Assembly: GCA_028095005.1 (NCBI GenBank)
Contig: CM051462.1
Location: forward strand, 82,843,846-82,907,845
DNA length: 64,000 nucleotides
Source of the DNA: Rhynchospora pubera
Taxonomy: Eukaryota > Streptophyta > Magnoliopsida > Poales > Cyperaceae
Direction of reading: 5' to 3'
Part shown: piece after piece, positions 1 through 10,976 of the stretch
Layout of the letters: every line of letters begins with the position of its first letter
How positions within the stretch are numbered: the first letter of the stretch is position 1
Notes under the pieces: generated by a model
Database searches by the model: none
The model's input: the letters and a program-made list of their open reading frames with translations, nothing else
What the model was told of the DNA's origin: nothing
Position numbers and translations under genes: made by a program

Positions 1-1778
1 CTTGTTAAGATACAGGTTATAACGCTTGTTTGATGATAAGTGGATATCTCAATTATTCCAGTTAATTTTCAAATATCTCAATATTTCAATAAGAACAATT
101 TTGAGATTTTGTCAGGAATAAGAGATTAAATATTTAAACAGCTTATCATTAAACATTGCGCCATTAATTTCTGTTAGAACATAGTAAATTGGGTGCAATT
201 AAAATTATTGCTAGTCTATAACTTATTTGACTAGGCAATTCACTCTTGGGAAACATAAAGGAGGTGACTTGAAGTTAAATCAATATGTTATTATGAACAT
301 ATGTAAATATTGGTATAAATAACTTCAACTTATCCTTACTTTATCAAGGAAGGTCACTAGCTATATCCGTTAACGTTCATTAAATTAAATAGTAATGTCG
401 TTCGGATTTGCAACTCTTGAAAATCTGATAAATCATACCTTAGTGATTTGTTAGAGGATCGAAGAACTTCAATTGTCTTATGGTGTTAGAATAAATACAT
501 TATCTCCATTGATTGTCAATAATTTTTAAATCCATACTGGATTGTGAAATTATTCAAAATTAGTTATAGCTATGATAATTCATATTCTTAAATTACAATA
601 TATTCACTAGATGAATTATTGTAAATTTATAGAATTAAGCTATAACTATCAACCAATTGGAGATAACAATTTAAAATTAACTTTCCAAGTTTGATGGAAA
701 ACTATCCATGACCTTGAGGGTTGTTGTGTAGATAGGTTGTTATACCTAAAAGTATTTCTCAATAAAGAGAAATAAAATGCTCAAGAAACGAGTCAAAAAT
801 ATTCAACACCAATTTCAGTCATATTAATCTCAAGGCGAGTACTTATGCTATATCCTTATTGAATAGCATCTGTTTCTTGTTGACTGAAACTATTTGAATA
901 TAATGACCTGACTCGAAATAAAGAATTCTTAGTGTGACTTGAGCTAATAGAAAGCTCATGACTTAAATATTCCGTAATAACATGATCAACGTATATTTTA
1001 AGTTAGAATAAGATCAGTCATACTAAAGGAACTATGAATTCTTTAAAGATGGATAGGACTCATGGAAATATATCGATTCTTACAAGGATAATCGACTTTC
1101 ATTCTTGAAAGAAATTTTAATAATGAAAGTAGAAACTAGAATCGATTATATATTTTATCTTGAGTCGGTAAGAGAGGAGAAACCCATAGTCCAGAAGAAA
1201 CTTTTGTACTTGGAATAGAATTCACCAACACTAGATTACCTTGTCCATTTGTTTATTTGGAATATATATGTTAGAATAAATAAGATAGATAAGTTTATTC
1301 CGTAATCAAAACATCACCAAATCTCAAGATCTTGCTTGTGAGAATGAGCAATCTAGTTTCAAATTTGATCTTAAAAAGAAATATAAATAAATACAAAATT
1401 GAAGATACTATTCATACCAAAATATACAGAAAATAACTACCATGAAATTCAACAGTTAATAAGGACACTAAAATATCCATGTACGAAGATTGAAATCTGT
1501 ATTGGCTGGTCACCAATATCGATATTAATCTTTTATATATTAAGTATTACTCTGCTTCCTTGACTGACCATCAAGAAAGTTAAAGTCATACCTTGATATA
1601 TTTGTACCAATAACAAAGAGGTTAAAACAATTATTAAGCAAAACCAAAATAATAAAGAGAATAGAGAGGAACGATACTAAAACAAGTTAAAACATGATGA
1701 AACTAATCACAAATATATATAAAACTTAACTCTTCCTTTGAAATTTCGAGGACGAAATTTCTTTTAAGGGGGGTGGAA
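1..1778 (+). mobile_element. Internal region (3' part) of a plus-strand non-autonomous LTR retrotransposon
   Basis: The stretch reads up to a polypurine tract and an LTR starting at 1779. It is therefore the 3' part of an internal domain whose 5' part lies left of the window. It is the reverse complement, with many small differences, of 10964 to about 12740 in the minus-strand element. No gag, protease, reverse transcriptase or integrase reading frame is visible. This fits a LARD-type (large non-coding) derivative mobilised in trans, which is an inference. A short hairpin-like segment at 1557-1574 recurs in the unrelated-looking element at 21.5 kb. Confidence 0.85.
1766..1778 (+). other. Polypurine tract (plus-strand primer site)
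   Basis: A purine run directly precedes the LTR start TGTAACA. Upstream sits the GAGGACGAAATTT sequence common before the 3' LTR of plant Ty3/gypsy elements. Confidence 0.85.
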
Positions 1779-2690
1779 TGTAACATAGTAGAAATACCAT
1801 ATCCAGTTTAATTATGACAATTAGGCTAATTTTAAAAATAATATTGAGATAAACAAAATTCTAAAACTAATAATCTCAAACGATTAATTAAATCGTAACA
1901 GTAAAATTCACTCGAAATCGAAATCTTTTAATTTGTGTAGTTTCTAAAAATCATCTACATGATTCTAGCAAAATCAAAGTTTAATGAATACTGAAATTTA
2001 ACATCAGACTAATTAAATTTGAATGAAAACAATTAATTAAATAACTTTATATGAGTTGCAGCATTCATGATAAAAACGAGCAGAATTACTCATAAACCTA
2101 ATTCAAACAAATGGAAATAGTGTGACCAGAGAATTAAATCGAAAATCGACAATCTTATTAGTATTAATTTAAAATTTATACGATTTTATCACAATATGAA
2201 TTAAATTAAATATACAACACAAGTTGTTTAGGAAAATGTAAACCAATTATTAAACATATTGGATAATTGAAATTTGAAATGTTGTAGGTTATAATATTAA
2301 ATCTTATCGAATTTAAATTTAATATGGATCGTTGGATGAAGGAAATTCATTTTGGAATTGTCTCCACCGTTTGATCAAATCCGGACTCCAAAAATTTATC
2401 AATTTCTCTTAATTTTCTCCTCCCTTCATTTCCGATCTGAGCCTCTCCCACCTCGGCCTTCTTCTTCGTCTCCTCTTTATCTTCTTCCTCCTGTTTTGAT
2501 TGGCTCGAGCTAGAGGAGCAACTCTCCTTCCGTTGGATCGAAATCAAGTGTACTCTCCCTCTCTCACCTTCTTGTTCTTATCCTTGCTAAGCTGGACGGG
2601 AAGTGGGGCCCATTATAATTCATCCTTATCGAGTTGTCAAGGTGGAGAGAGACAATTGGCTTGTGCATACCGCCATACCTTTCTCTCGTC

Positions 2691-2698
2691 TATAAATA
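2691..2698 (+). promoter_or_regulatory. Candidate LTR promoter TATA box
   Basis: TATAAATA lies about 0.9 kb into the LTR in a pyrimidine-rich, GC-richer context followed by a GA-rich leader, as expected for the U3/R boundary. No transcript evidence is available. Confidence 0.5.
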
Positions 2699-4814
2699 GG
2701 CTTGTCGTTCACTTTTTATTTTCTTTTCGGTACACATTATTCCTCTCTTCTCCCTTTTATTTGGCCGAAAAAGAAAATGTTTAATGGTGGAAAGGAGAGA
2801 AAGAGAGAGACGGATAAAGGTGGAAAAGGCAAGGAAGAAGTAGAGAAAGGGGAGAAGTAGGGATTAAGGTATACTATCCTTTTCTTCTCTCAATTTCAGT
2901 TAACAGTTAGGGTTTATCCCCAATTCCAGATTTTCTTAATGTTCTTGTGGTGATGAGTCTGGTTGCGAGCAAATTAAGCTATGAAATCAATTAAACTAAC
3001 TATTATATGATGGAACCAAATGCCAATTTAATTTTGGTGGGCTGAGATGAAGTAATGGACTAAGTAACCTTGTGCAAAGGCTATTTGCCTGGAATAACTG
3101 GTTGGGCAGCGAAAGGGAGGTCAAACGAGGGTGTTTGTGAGGTGGTACCAGCTTCTGGTACACTGGCTGTACCTCTGGTACCATACTGGTACGCTGTGAC
3201 GAGAGACAGGGTTTGTTTCGTAAGAGAAAAAGTTTTATGGGGACTTGTTTGTAAATTCTAGGGGCTTGTTAGTAAAGGAAAAGGGCCTTTTTATAAATTT
3301 AAAGGGCTCATTTGTAAAAGAATTAAGCTCAGGGGCCTCTGGATAAAATTACAAGCATTGCGGGTCGGATCCAGACCCCTCCTTATTGGATCCAGTCGGA
3401 CCCGTTACGGTTGGCTCAGGTCAACTGGGTCAGGTTGACCTGGCTCGACCCTATTCGATTTTGGGCTGACCTTTGTGGGCCTAGACTTTCTGGGCCAGAA
3501 GAAGAGGAATAATAATAATAAAATGGGCTTGGGCCTATTGCTGCTGGTTTGGGCCGAAATTTTAGATGAAATTTATTTTATAAAAAAAAACTTAATCTTT
3601 GATTAAGTTAAACAAATTGTGGGCTTAAGAATAAATAAAAATTAATTATAGGAAAGGCCGTTAGCAATAACTGGGTATTCCTTTAATTAAGTGGGATTCG
3701 ATTTTTCGGGAGATGATGAGAATAGTTCGAATGAAGTCAAGAACAAATACAATGACAATTAAATCACCGACTTTTTGATCATAAACAAACCAATCAAATA
3801 ATTTAGATTTTAATTTTCTATTTCCAATTGTTTTCTTGATCTTAGATTATAATTTTCTGATTTAAATTTTCGATATAACAAATAGTTAAATAATTTAATA
3901 AATATTAAGCAATGCAAACTAATTAATTAAGTATTAATGAAATAAATCAAATATAGCACAACTAAATGAATATTGGGAAAAACACTATATAATAAATAAG
4001 TGAATATTTTCAATCTAAAATATAATTCATAACTTATACAATAAAAATAAATATAAATTTTTAATGACTGGAAAGTCAAAACCAATTATTAATAATAAGA
4101 TAAAATACTTAATAATATATTTTAAAACAGAATCCTCTAAATAAATAATCTGAATCTAACTATCCAAATCTTAACCAGTCTGGTTAACTTAGGCCGTCAG
4201 TATGGTAACCCAAGAACCGCCAATAATTAGGTTATTTAGGTTACTTTAAGTATGTAACGGTTAGTAAGAAAGTCACTTGTTTTATTAGGGAAGCGAACTA
4301 GAATTCATTTGACACGTGACTATCAAGCCTAGCAAACTGTTAAGGGAGAGAACCCAAATATGATGGCCGTCAAGCATTCGAATCATCATGAGATATCGAG
4401 AAACTACGTTTAAGCTTTCTACTATCCAGGTGCGGAATTACGTTGGATTTTTGTTAAAGTTTAAGTAATTAATAAAATATGTTTTATTCATATACTTATT
4501 GGAAATTCGTTTGCCTGCATGACCGTATTCAAGCATTTTTAAATGATAGTGCCCAATTATTGATAAAACTGCATTTTGAAATGCATGTTCTCCGTTTTGA
4601 GAAATTTGATAAGTAACAGTCAGATATTTGGAAATGCCGTTGCTATTGATAAATCCGACTTATGAATGATCTGACTGAAAGATATGAAATGATGTGAATG
4701 AATAGCTGAGATATGATATGATGTGCTTGAGATGTGTGATTTGATATGTTTGCATCACTCTCCGGAGTCGGTTGGCCCCCGGCTTCGGCCAGTTCGGTAG
4801 CGCTATGCGGATTT

Positions 4815-5005
4815 GGAACTCCCTTTTGCCTGCCCAGGGTTAGAGATGAGTCTCTTTTGCCTGCCCTCGGGTTAGGGAGAGGTCTCCTTTTGCCTGCCCA
4901 ACCGGTTGGGTTAGGAGTTCTGAGTGAATATGATTATAATTATGAAATTATGTTAATGACATGTGGGTTTGGAATCCCCTTTTGCCTGCCCTCGGGTTAG
5001 GGGAA
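4815..5005 (+). repeat. LTR subrepeats of TTTTGCC type
   Basis: At least four copies of a CYTTTTGCCTGCCC motif alternate with GGGTTAGGG-type spacers. The minus-strand LTRs carry the same array in divergent form at 8035-8240 and 14904-15109, where the unit reads CCACTTGGGTAAGG next to CCCTTTTGCCAC on the minus strand. Confidence 0.7.
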
Positions 5006-5656
5006 GATTTGTGATTTGTTCAGATTTGTGATATGCTCAATTCTGCCATGCTCGGACCCCTGACACGCTCAGTTTCCTATCATATCCAGACATGTGTTGT
5101 CTGCGATGGGGTTCGTGCCACGTGTTCAGTTCCGACATGTAAATGACATTTGTCATAGTCAGATTTTGTGATTCCGTCCGATTTCAATTACGGTCATATG
5201 CTGGATATCATGATTTAAACGAATAATTGAAATTGATATCATTTAAGTTGACACATGCATACCTTGTTTTATATTAATGCAGATAATATTTTTACTGTCT
5301 TGTTTAATCAATAAATTAGTTATTTATGGGTAGTATTTCTGGAATTTGGATTTTAGCTTAAATCCACGTACTGGAACTAAAACCCGCACTGAGAATTTAT
5401 TTCTCATTCCGTGCTTTTGCATGTTTTCCACAATGGATGTGGGTTCCAGGTCGCAGAGACGGGCTCGATCAAGTCAAGCGAAGTTAAGCCAAAATTTGTC
5501 TTGCCATGATAACTCAACGAGTCTTAGGAGACAACGTGGTAGATCATGGTAAGCTGGAACTTAACCCTTGTGATTAGTAAGGAAACGCCTTGCGAGTGCA
5601 CAGAGATTGTGTATTCGCGGCGGGGATTGTCAAGCCCTAGGTGTCGGGGTGTGACA

Positions 5657-7386
5657 AATAATTTTAATTGTACCTAATTTGCTGTGTTTTAACAGAAATT
5701 AACGGCGCAAGGTATAATGATAAGCTATTTAAATATTTAATCTCTTATTCCAGATAAAATCTCAAAAATGTTCTTATTGAAATATTGAGATATTTGAAAA
5801 TTAACTGGAATATTTGAGATATCAACTTATCATTAAACAAGTATTATAACCTGTATCTTAACAAGTTAATTACTTTAAATGTTAATAGCTTAAGGACTTA
5901 ATCATCATATACTCGACATTCGAAGTACAGATGAAATTATTTAGGAAGGTTAAATTGCACTTCCTCTGGTTGCCAAACATTTGGGTTATCCAGTTGTTTA
6001 GCAAAGTCCACAGTTTATAAGCTATTAACAAGTCCTCCGGTTAAAATTCTAACCTATTTTATTTTATACAAGTACATTCATTGAGTACTCGTAACTATAA
6101 GATGACTTAATGCAGGCGTCTAAGGACAAAAAGATCATCTCATAGAATAATAGGTAGAATGAATTTTCAGTAATAGCCAGAGGTTATTTTGGAATACATC
6201 CTCCTAATTCTTTCAAGTTATTATGAGAATTGCATCTCATTCTTACATCAGGGGACGTATTTTCCCATAACGTTTGCCTCATTGAGCTTATCAAAGTCCC
6301 ATGTTGAATTTGTTTTGGAACAGTCTTCAGGTCATTTGTCCTTACTTCCATACTCGAAATAAACATTATTCGAGTAATTATATTAGGGTTAAGGACAAGG
6401 CAACTTATTATGATTGTACCAAAACTACTTTGGTACATACTTTCTTCTTACAGGTTCAGTGCAAACTATGGGGCTTGCATTCCTGTTTTATTCTTCAACA
6501 ATCATCTTCTTCAATGCTGGTAATTCTTGTATAGCCGAGTCGTTTCTTGAAGTCACATCATCTAAGATTCGTTTATCTACGTACTATCATCTTTAATAAC
6601 AAATAGAGTTAAGTTTATATCAAAACTTAAATTATCAATAACATTTTTCTCTTATTTCCATATTAAAGTAGTATATATATACATTATATTATTTATCAAA
6701 GTAATTCTAATCAATTAAGAAAAATATCAAGTATACATTACCATGCATTTAATATTCCTTAATAAATATTTTAAGAAAATATTCAAATCTAACAAATTAA
6801 TTAATTAACTGAAATGAGTTTCTTTTTCTAAAAATAACAGATATATAATATTTTTTTTCCTAATTCAATTTGCAACCATTTGCAATTATAAATATATATC
6901 CTACATGCTTGTATTTCTATTTATATATCATCTACCTATTTTATGAATATCATTTTACCACTTAATTATATATATAATATAAAGCATGCCATGTAATTAA
7001 GTTCAAATAGGAAAATGTATTATGTACTATTAGAGTTAATTAAGGAACATAATCTCCCTTAATTAAGCAAAACCACAATATTTTTATTCTACTAAATTCG
7101 TCGTTTACATAGTGTTATCTATATTAAAATTTTAAGTAAATTTGGAAGAATATAGTTCCTATATTAATTCGTATCTATATAACTTATACATATCATAATG
7201 TTTACCTATGAACACATTACTGCTTGTCGGTTTATTTACAGCATCATATCTCAAATTAATTTTATAAATTACTTATTATTTAAATATATATGCATATACC
7301 ATTAATTATCCTAGCTGCTACCCACACTCGCGTATTACAGGTCTGGTTAAGGCTTAAAACCATGCTCTGATACCACCAAAAGAGAC
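5657..7386 (-). mobile_element. Second (partial) internal-region copy of the minus-strand tandem element
   Basis: This segment repeats 12525-14255 at an offset of 6868-6869 bp with only about two substitutions noticed. On the minus strand it follows the LTR at 7387-10963 through a primer-binding site. It stops abruptly at 5657 against the 3' end of the plus-strand LTR. Small reading frames at 6184-6438 and 6301-6596 recur in the other copy only because the DNA is duplicated; no retrotransposon protein is recognisable. Confidence 0.85.
7360..7375 (-). other. Primer-binding site (tRNA-iMet type)
   Basis: On the minus strand the sequence is TGGTATCAGAGCATGG, 11 bases inside the LTR end. This is the plant tRNA-iMet-complementary site of many gypsy elements. 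Its presence after an LTR that is also preceded by a polypurine tract shows that this LTR is shared by two internal regions. Confidence 0.88.
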
Positions 7387-8034
7387 TGTCACAGCCCGCA
7401 ATGGGGTGGGGCAGTTTCTCGCCGCGAACACACAACTTCTGTGTACTCGCAAGGCATTTTTTTTTCTAATCTTTAAGGTTTAGGTTTCAGCTTACCATGA
7501 ACTACCATGTTGTCTCCTATGACTCATTGAGTCCTCATGGCAAGACAATTTGGCTTAACTTCGCTTGACTTGATCGAGCCCGTCTCTGCAACCTGGAACC
7601 CACATCCATTGTGGAAAACATACGAAAAGTACGGAATGAGAATATAATTCTCAGTGCGGGTTTTAGTTCCAGTACGCGGATTTAAGCTAAAATCCAAGTT
7701 CTAGAAATAATACCCGTAAATAAATAATTTATTGATTTAACATGACCGTAAAAACATTATCTGCATTTATCATAAACAAAGCATGCATGTGTCAACTTAT
7801 ATAAACCAATATCAAATCCTTTTTTAAAACATGTTATCCAATCTGAAATCAAAATTGGACAAAATAACAAAATCTGACTATGACAGAAGTCATATACATG
7901 TCGGACTGATCACGTGGCACGAATCCCGTCACATACAACACATGTCTGTATATGATAGGAAACTGAGCGTGTCAGGGGATCCGAGCATGGCAGAGTTGAG
8001 CATAACATAAGTCTGGGCAAATCACAAATCTTCC

Positions 8035-8240
8035 CCTAACTTGGGTGGCAAAAGGGATCCGTCCCTTACCCAAGTAGCAAAAGGGGATTTCAAATCCACA
8101 TGTCATTAACATAATTCCATAATCATAATCACTCAGGACTCCTAACCCAACCGGTTGGGTGGCAAAAGGAGACCTTCCCCTAACTTGGGTGGCAAAAGGG
8201 ATTCGTCCCTTACCCAAGTGGCAAAAGGGGATTCCAAATC
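8035..8240 (-). repeat. LTR subrepeat array, TTTTGCC type, left copy
   Basis: Alternating GGCAAAAGGG and ACCCAAGT blocks (plus-strand view) occur about five times. The equivalent array in the right LTR is at 14904-15109. The spurious 110-residue frame 7972-8304 comes from this array. Confidence 0.65.
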
Positions 8241-10324
8241 CGCATAGCGCTACCGAACTGGCCGAAGCCGGGGGCCAACCGACTCCGGAGAGTGATGCAA
8301 GCATATCAAATCACACATATCAAGCACATCATATTATATCCCAGTTATTCAATCACATCATTTCATTCCTTTCAGTCAGATCATTCATAAGTCGGATTTA
8401 TCAATAGCAACGGCATTTTCAAATATCTGACTGTTACTTATCAAACTTCTCAAAACGGAGAACATGCCTTTCAAAATGCAGTTTTATCAATAATTGGGCA
8501 CTATCATTTAAAAATGCTTGAATACGGTCATGCAGGCAAACGAATTTCCAATATACATATGAATAAAAATTATATTTACTTTAGTAAAGCACATAACCAC
8601 ATAAAATAACATACATTCAAACATAGCTTAATAGTCACTTAAACTTTAACAAAAATCCAACGTAATTCCGCACCTGGATCGCAAGCTTAAACGTAGCTCC
8701 TTGGTATCTCATGATGGTTCGGACTCTTGACGGCCATCATACTTGGGTTCTTTCCCTGAACAGTTTGCTAGGCTTGATAATCACGTGTCAAGTGATTCTA
8801 GTTCGATTTCCTAATAAAACAAGTGACTTTCTTACTAACCGTTAAATACTTAAAGTAACTTAAATACCCTAATTATTGACGGTTCTTGGGTTACCATACT
8901 GACGGCCTAAGTTAACCAGACTGGTTGATATTTGGATAGTTAGGTTCAGATTATTTATTAAGAGGATTCTATTTTAAAATATATTATTAAATATTTTATC
9001 TTATTATTAATAATTGATTTTGACTTTCCAGTCAATAAGAATTTATACTTATTCTAACAATTCGTTAATTATATTTTAAAAATTAGAGTATTCATTTACT
9101 TATTTCGTAATGTTTCTTTAACATTATTTAAATTCTTAATTAGATAACTTGTTATTTAAATTCCTAATGATGTGAATTAATTGTATCGGAAATTATTTTA
9201 TAAAGGTGAAATTAACTAAATCATAAACTCATAAAATATTTAAGTAAGAAATTATGAAAATAATTTAAAGATCAAAAATAAAATTTATTGGTTTGTTTGT
9301 TTGGGATCAGAATGTTGGTGATTTGTGTTATTGTATCTGTTCTGGATTCACTCAGACTATTCTCATCATCTCCCGAAAAATCGAATCCCACTTAACTAAA
9401 GGAATACCCGATTATTGCTAATGGCCTTTCCTCTAATTAATTATTAACTTAATAAAAAATTAAGCCTTTTGTTTTTATCAAAATAATTTCTCAACTAAAT
9501 GTCGGCCTCACAAAACCGAAATGGGCTCAAGTCCATTATTCCATTTTTTTTCTTTCGGCCCACAAAATCCAGGCCCAAAATAGCCAGCCCAAAAATGAAT
9601 AGGGTCGAGCCATGTCAACCTGACCCAGTTGACCTGAGCCAGCCGTAACGGGTCCGACTGGATCCGATAAGAAGGGGTCAGGATCCGACCCGATATCACA
9701 ACAAATATTCCCCAAGGGCCCCTGAACCAAAATAATTTACAGTATAGTCCTTTTTCTTACAAATAGGCCCCTAGAAATTTACAAACAAGTCCCCAGAAAA
9801 CTTTTTCTCTTACGAAACAAACCCTGTCTCTCGTCACAGCGTACCAGTACGGTACCAGAGGTACAACAGAGGTACCAAAGGCTGGTACCAAGCCTAGAAC
9901 CCAATCGTAAAGCCTCACACAGGTCTCCTTTATGCCCAACCAGTGAAACAATTCTAATTTCATCCAATTTTACTGAATTAAGCTTGTAACAGATCACAGA
10001 CACAGAAATTCAGGTCTCAACTTAGTTCCACTACTAGATTCATTGTTTTAGGGGTCAATTTGCCTACTAGAGAGTAATCAAAGCATTCAAAACAAAGCAT
10101 AATACCGTGCACAGACCAGAATTTCAAATTCTGAATTTTCTCCAAATTTCAGCCAACAAATCGAGAAATCAAACTTAATCAAATCGATTACTAGACAAAG
10201 AGATGGATATACCTTGGATCTCTGGCAGCTACTCCCTCCCTCTCTTTTCCTCCGTTTCTCTCCTTTCTTTTCAAGGTGGAAACCCTAATCGCCCAGCCAA
10301 CCAAAAATGGGAGAGAAGGTGAAG

Positions 10325-10334
10325 TATATATATA
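10325..10334 (-). promoter_or_regulatory. Candidate LTR promoter TATA box (middle LTR)
   Basis: A TATATATATA run is followed on the minus strand by a CT-rich leader. The right LTR has the same run at 17193-17202. Inferred from sequence only. Confidence 0.5.
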
Positions 10335-10963
10335 GCTAGTGGAGAGAGGAGAGGGGGAGGAAGAAGCCAACGGTAGAGATTCCTTTGGCTCGCATCTTGA
10401 AGCCACGTCAACTCACAGCCATCTCGAACGGATAAGAACAAAGGAGGCCAGCCAATCAAAGGAGGGGGACTGGGTGGCGCGACGGGATTGGTTGATCACA
10501 GCCCATCCCTTAAACATTTTCGAAGAAATTCCCTCGTCGGAGAAGAGAGGGATCGGACGGATCGCGCGAGAGAAATGAAAAGAGGAGGAAGAAGGAGATG
10601 GTGACAGCGTGATTTTGGAATTTTTATTAAAAATTGATCTTTGGGATTTTATGTGGCAGTGACTTTGTAGCTAAGGATGCTGCAACTCATATAAATTAAT
10701 ATTTATTATTATTTCTATTAGAATTTGAGTTGTTTTGATTGTAAATTTTTGTATACTCAAGCTTTGATTTTGCTAGAATCATGTACGTTAATTGTGAATA
10801 CTACACAAATTAAAAGATTTCGATTTCGAATAAGTTTCTCTATAGTTATTCATTTAATCGTTTTAGGATTATTAATTATAAAATTTCAGTTACCTTGATA
10901 ATACTTTTAAAATTTATCTAATTAATTTTATTGTACTGCGTTTGAGAATTCTAGGTTGTTACA

Positions 10964-10976
10964 TTCCACCCTCCTT
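10964..10976 (-). other. Polypurine tract, minus-strand element
   Basis: The minus strand reads AAGGAGGGTGGAA directly before the LTR start TGTAACA. It is preceded by the conserved GAGGACGAATTT box. Confidence 0.85.

Larger units (their letters stand above)
1779..5656 (+). repeat. 3' LTR of the plus-strand element (3878 bp)
   Basis: The LTR starts TGTAACA after the polypurine tract and ends in GGGGTGTGACA at 5656. The next base begins sequence belonging to another element. It is clearly related to the minus-strand LTRs at 7387-10963 and 14256-26844 but is about 300 bp longer, with indels, so it is a different subfamily. It contains a TATA-like site at 2691-2698 and an array of TTTTGCCTGCCC-type subrepeats at 4815-5005. 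Short reading frames inside (for example 2500-2784) lack codon structure or homology and are not called. Confidence 0.9.
7387..10963 (-). repeat. Middle LTR of the minus-strand tandem element (3577 bp)
   Basis: On the minus strand it starts TGTAACAACC and ends GGGCTGTGACA. It has a polypurine tract before it (10964-10976) and a primer-binding site after it (7360-7375), so it serves as 3' LTR for one internal copy and 5' LTR for the next. It matches the right LTR with roughly twenty substitutions noticed by eye. A TATA-like run lies at 10325-10334. Confidence 0.92.

Noticed and set aside
2500..2784. 94-codon plus-strand frame in the left LTR
   Set aside because: It spans the TATA box and leader of an LTR and has no domain or homologue in the sister LTRs.
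1..5656. Treating the left unit as a third direct copy of the tandem
   Set aside because: Its polypurine tract and LTR ends read on the plus strand and its LTR is a longer, divergent subfamily.
7360..7375. A tRNA gene suggested by the TGGTATCAGAGC sequence (also 14229 and 20620)
   Set aside because: It is only the primer-binding site complementary to a tRNA 3' end. No cloverleaf arms surround it.
7972..8304. 110-codon minus-strand frame, repeated at 14841-15173
   Set aside because: It lies inside LTR subrepeats. Conservation between copies only reflects the duplicated DNA.
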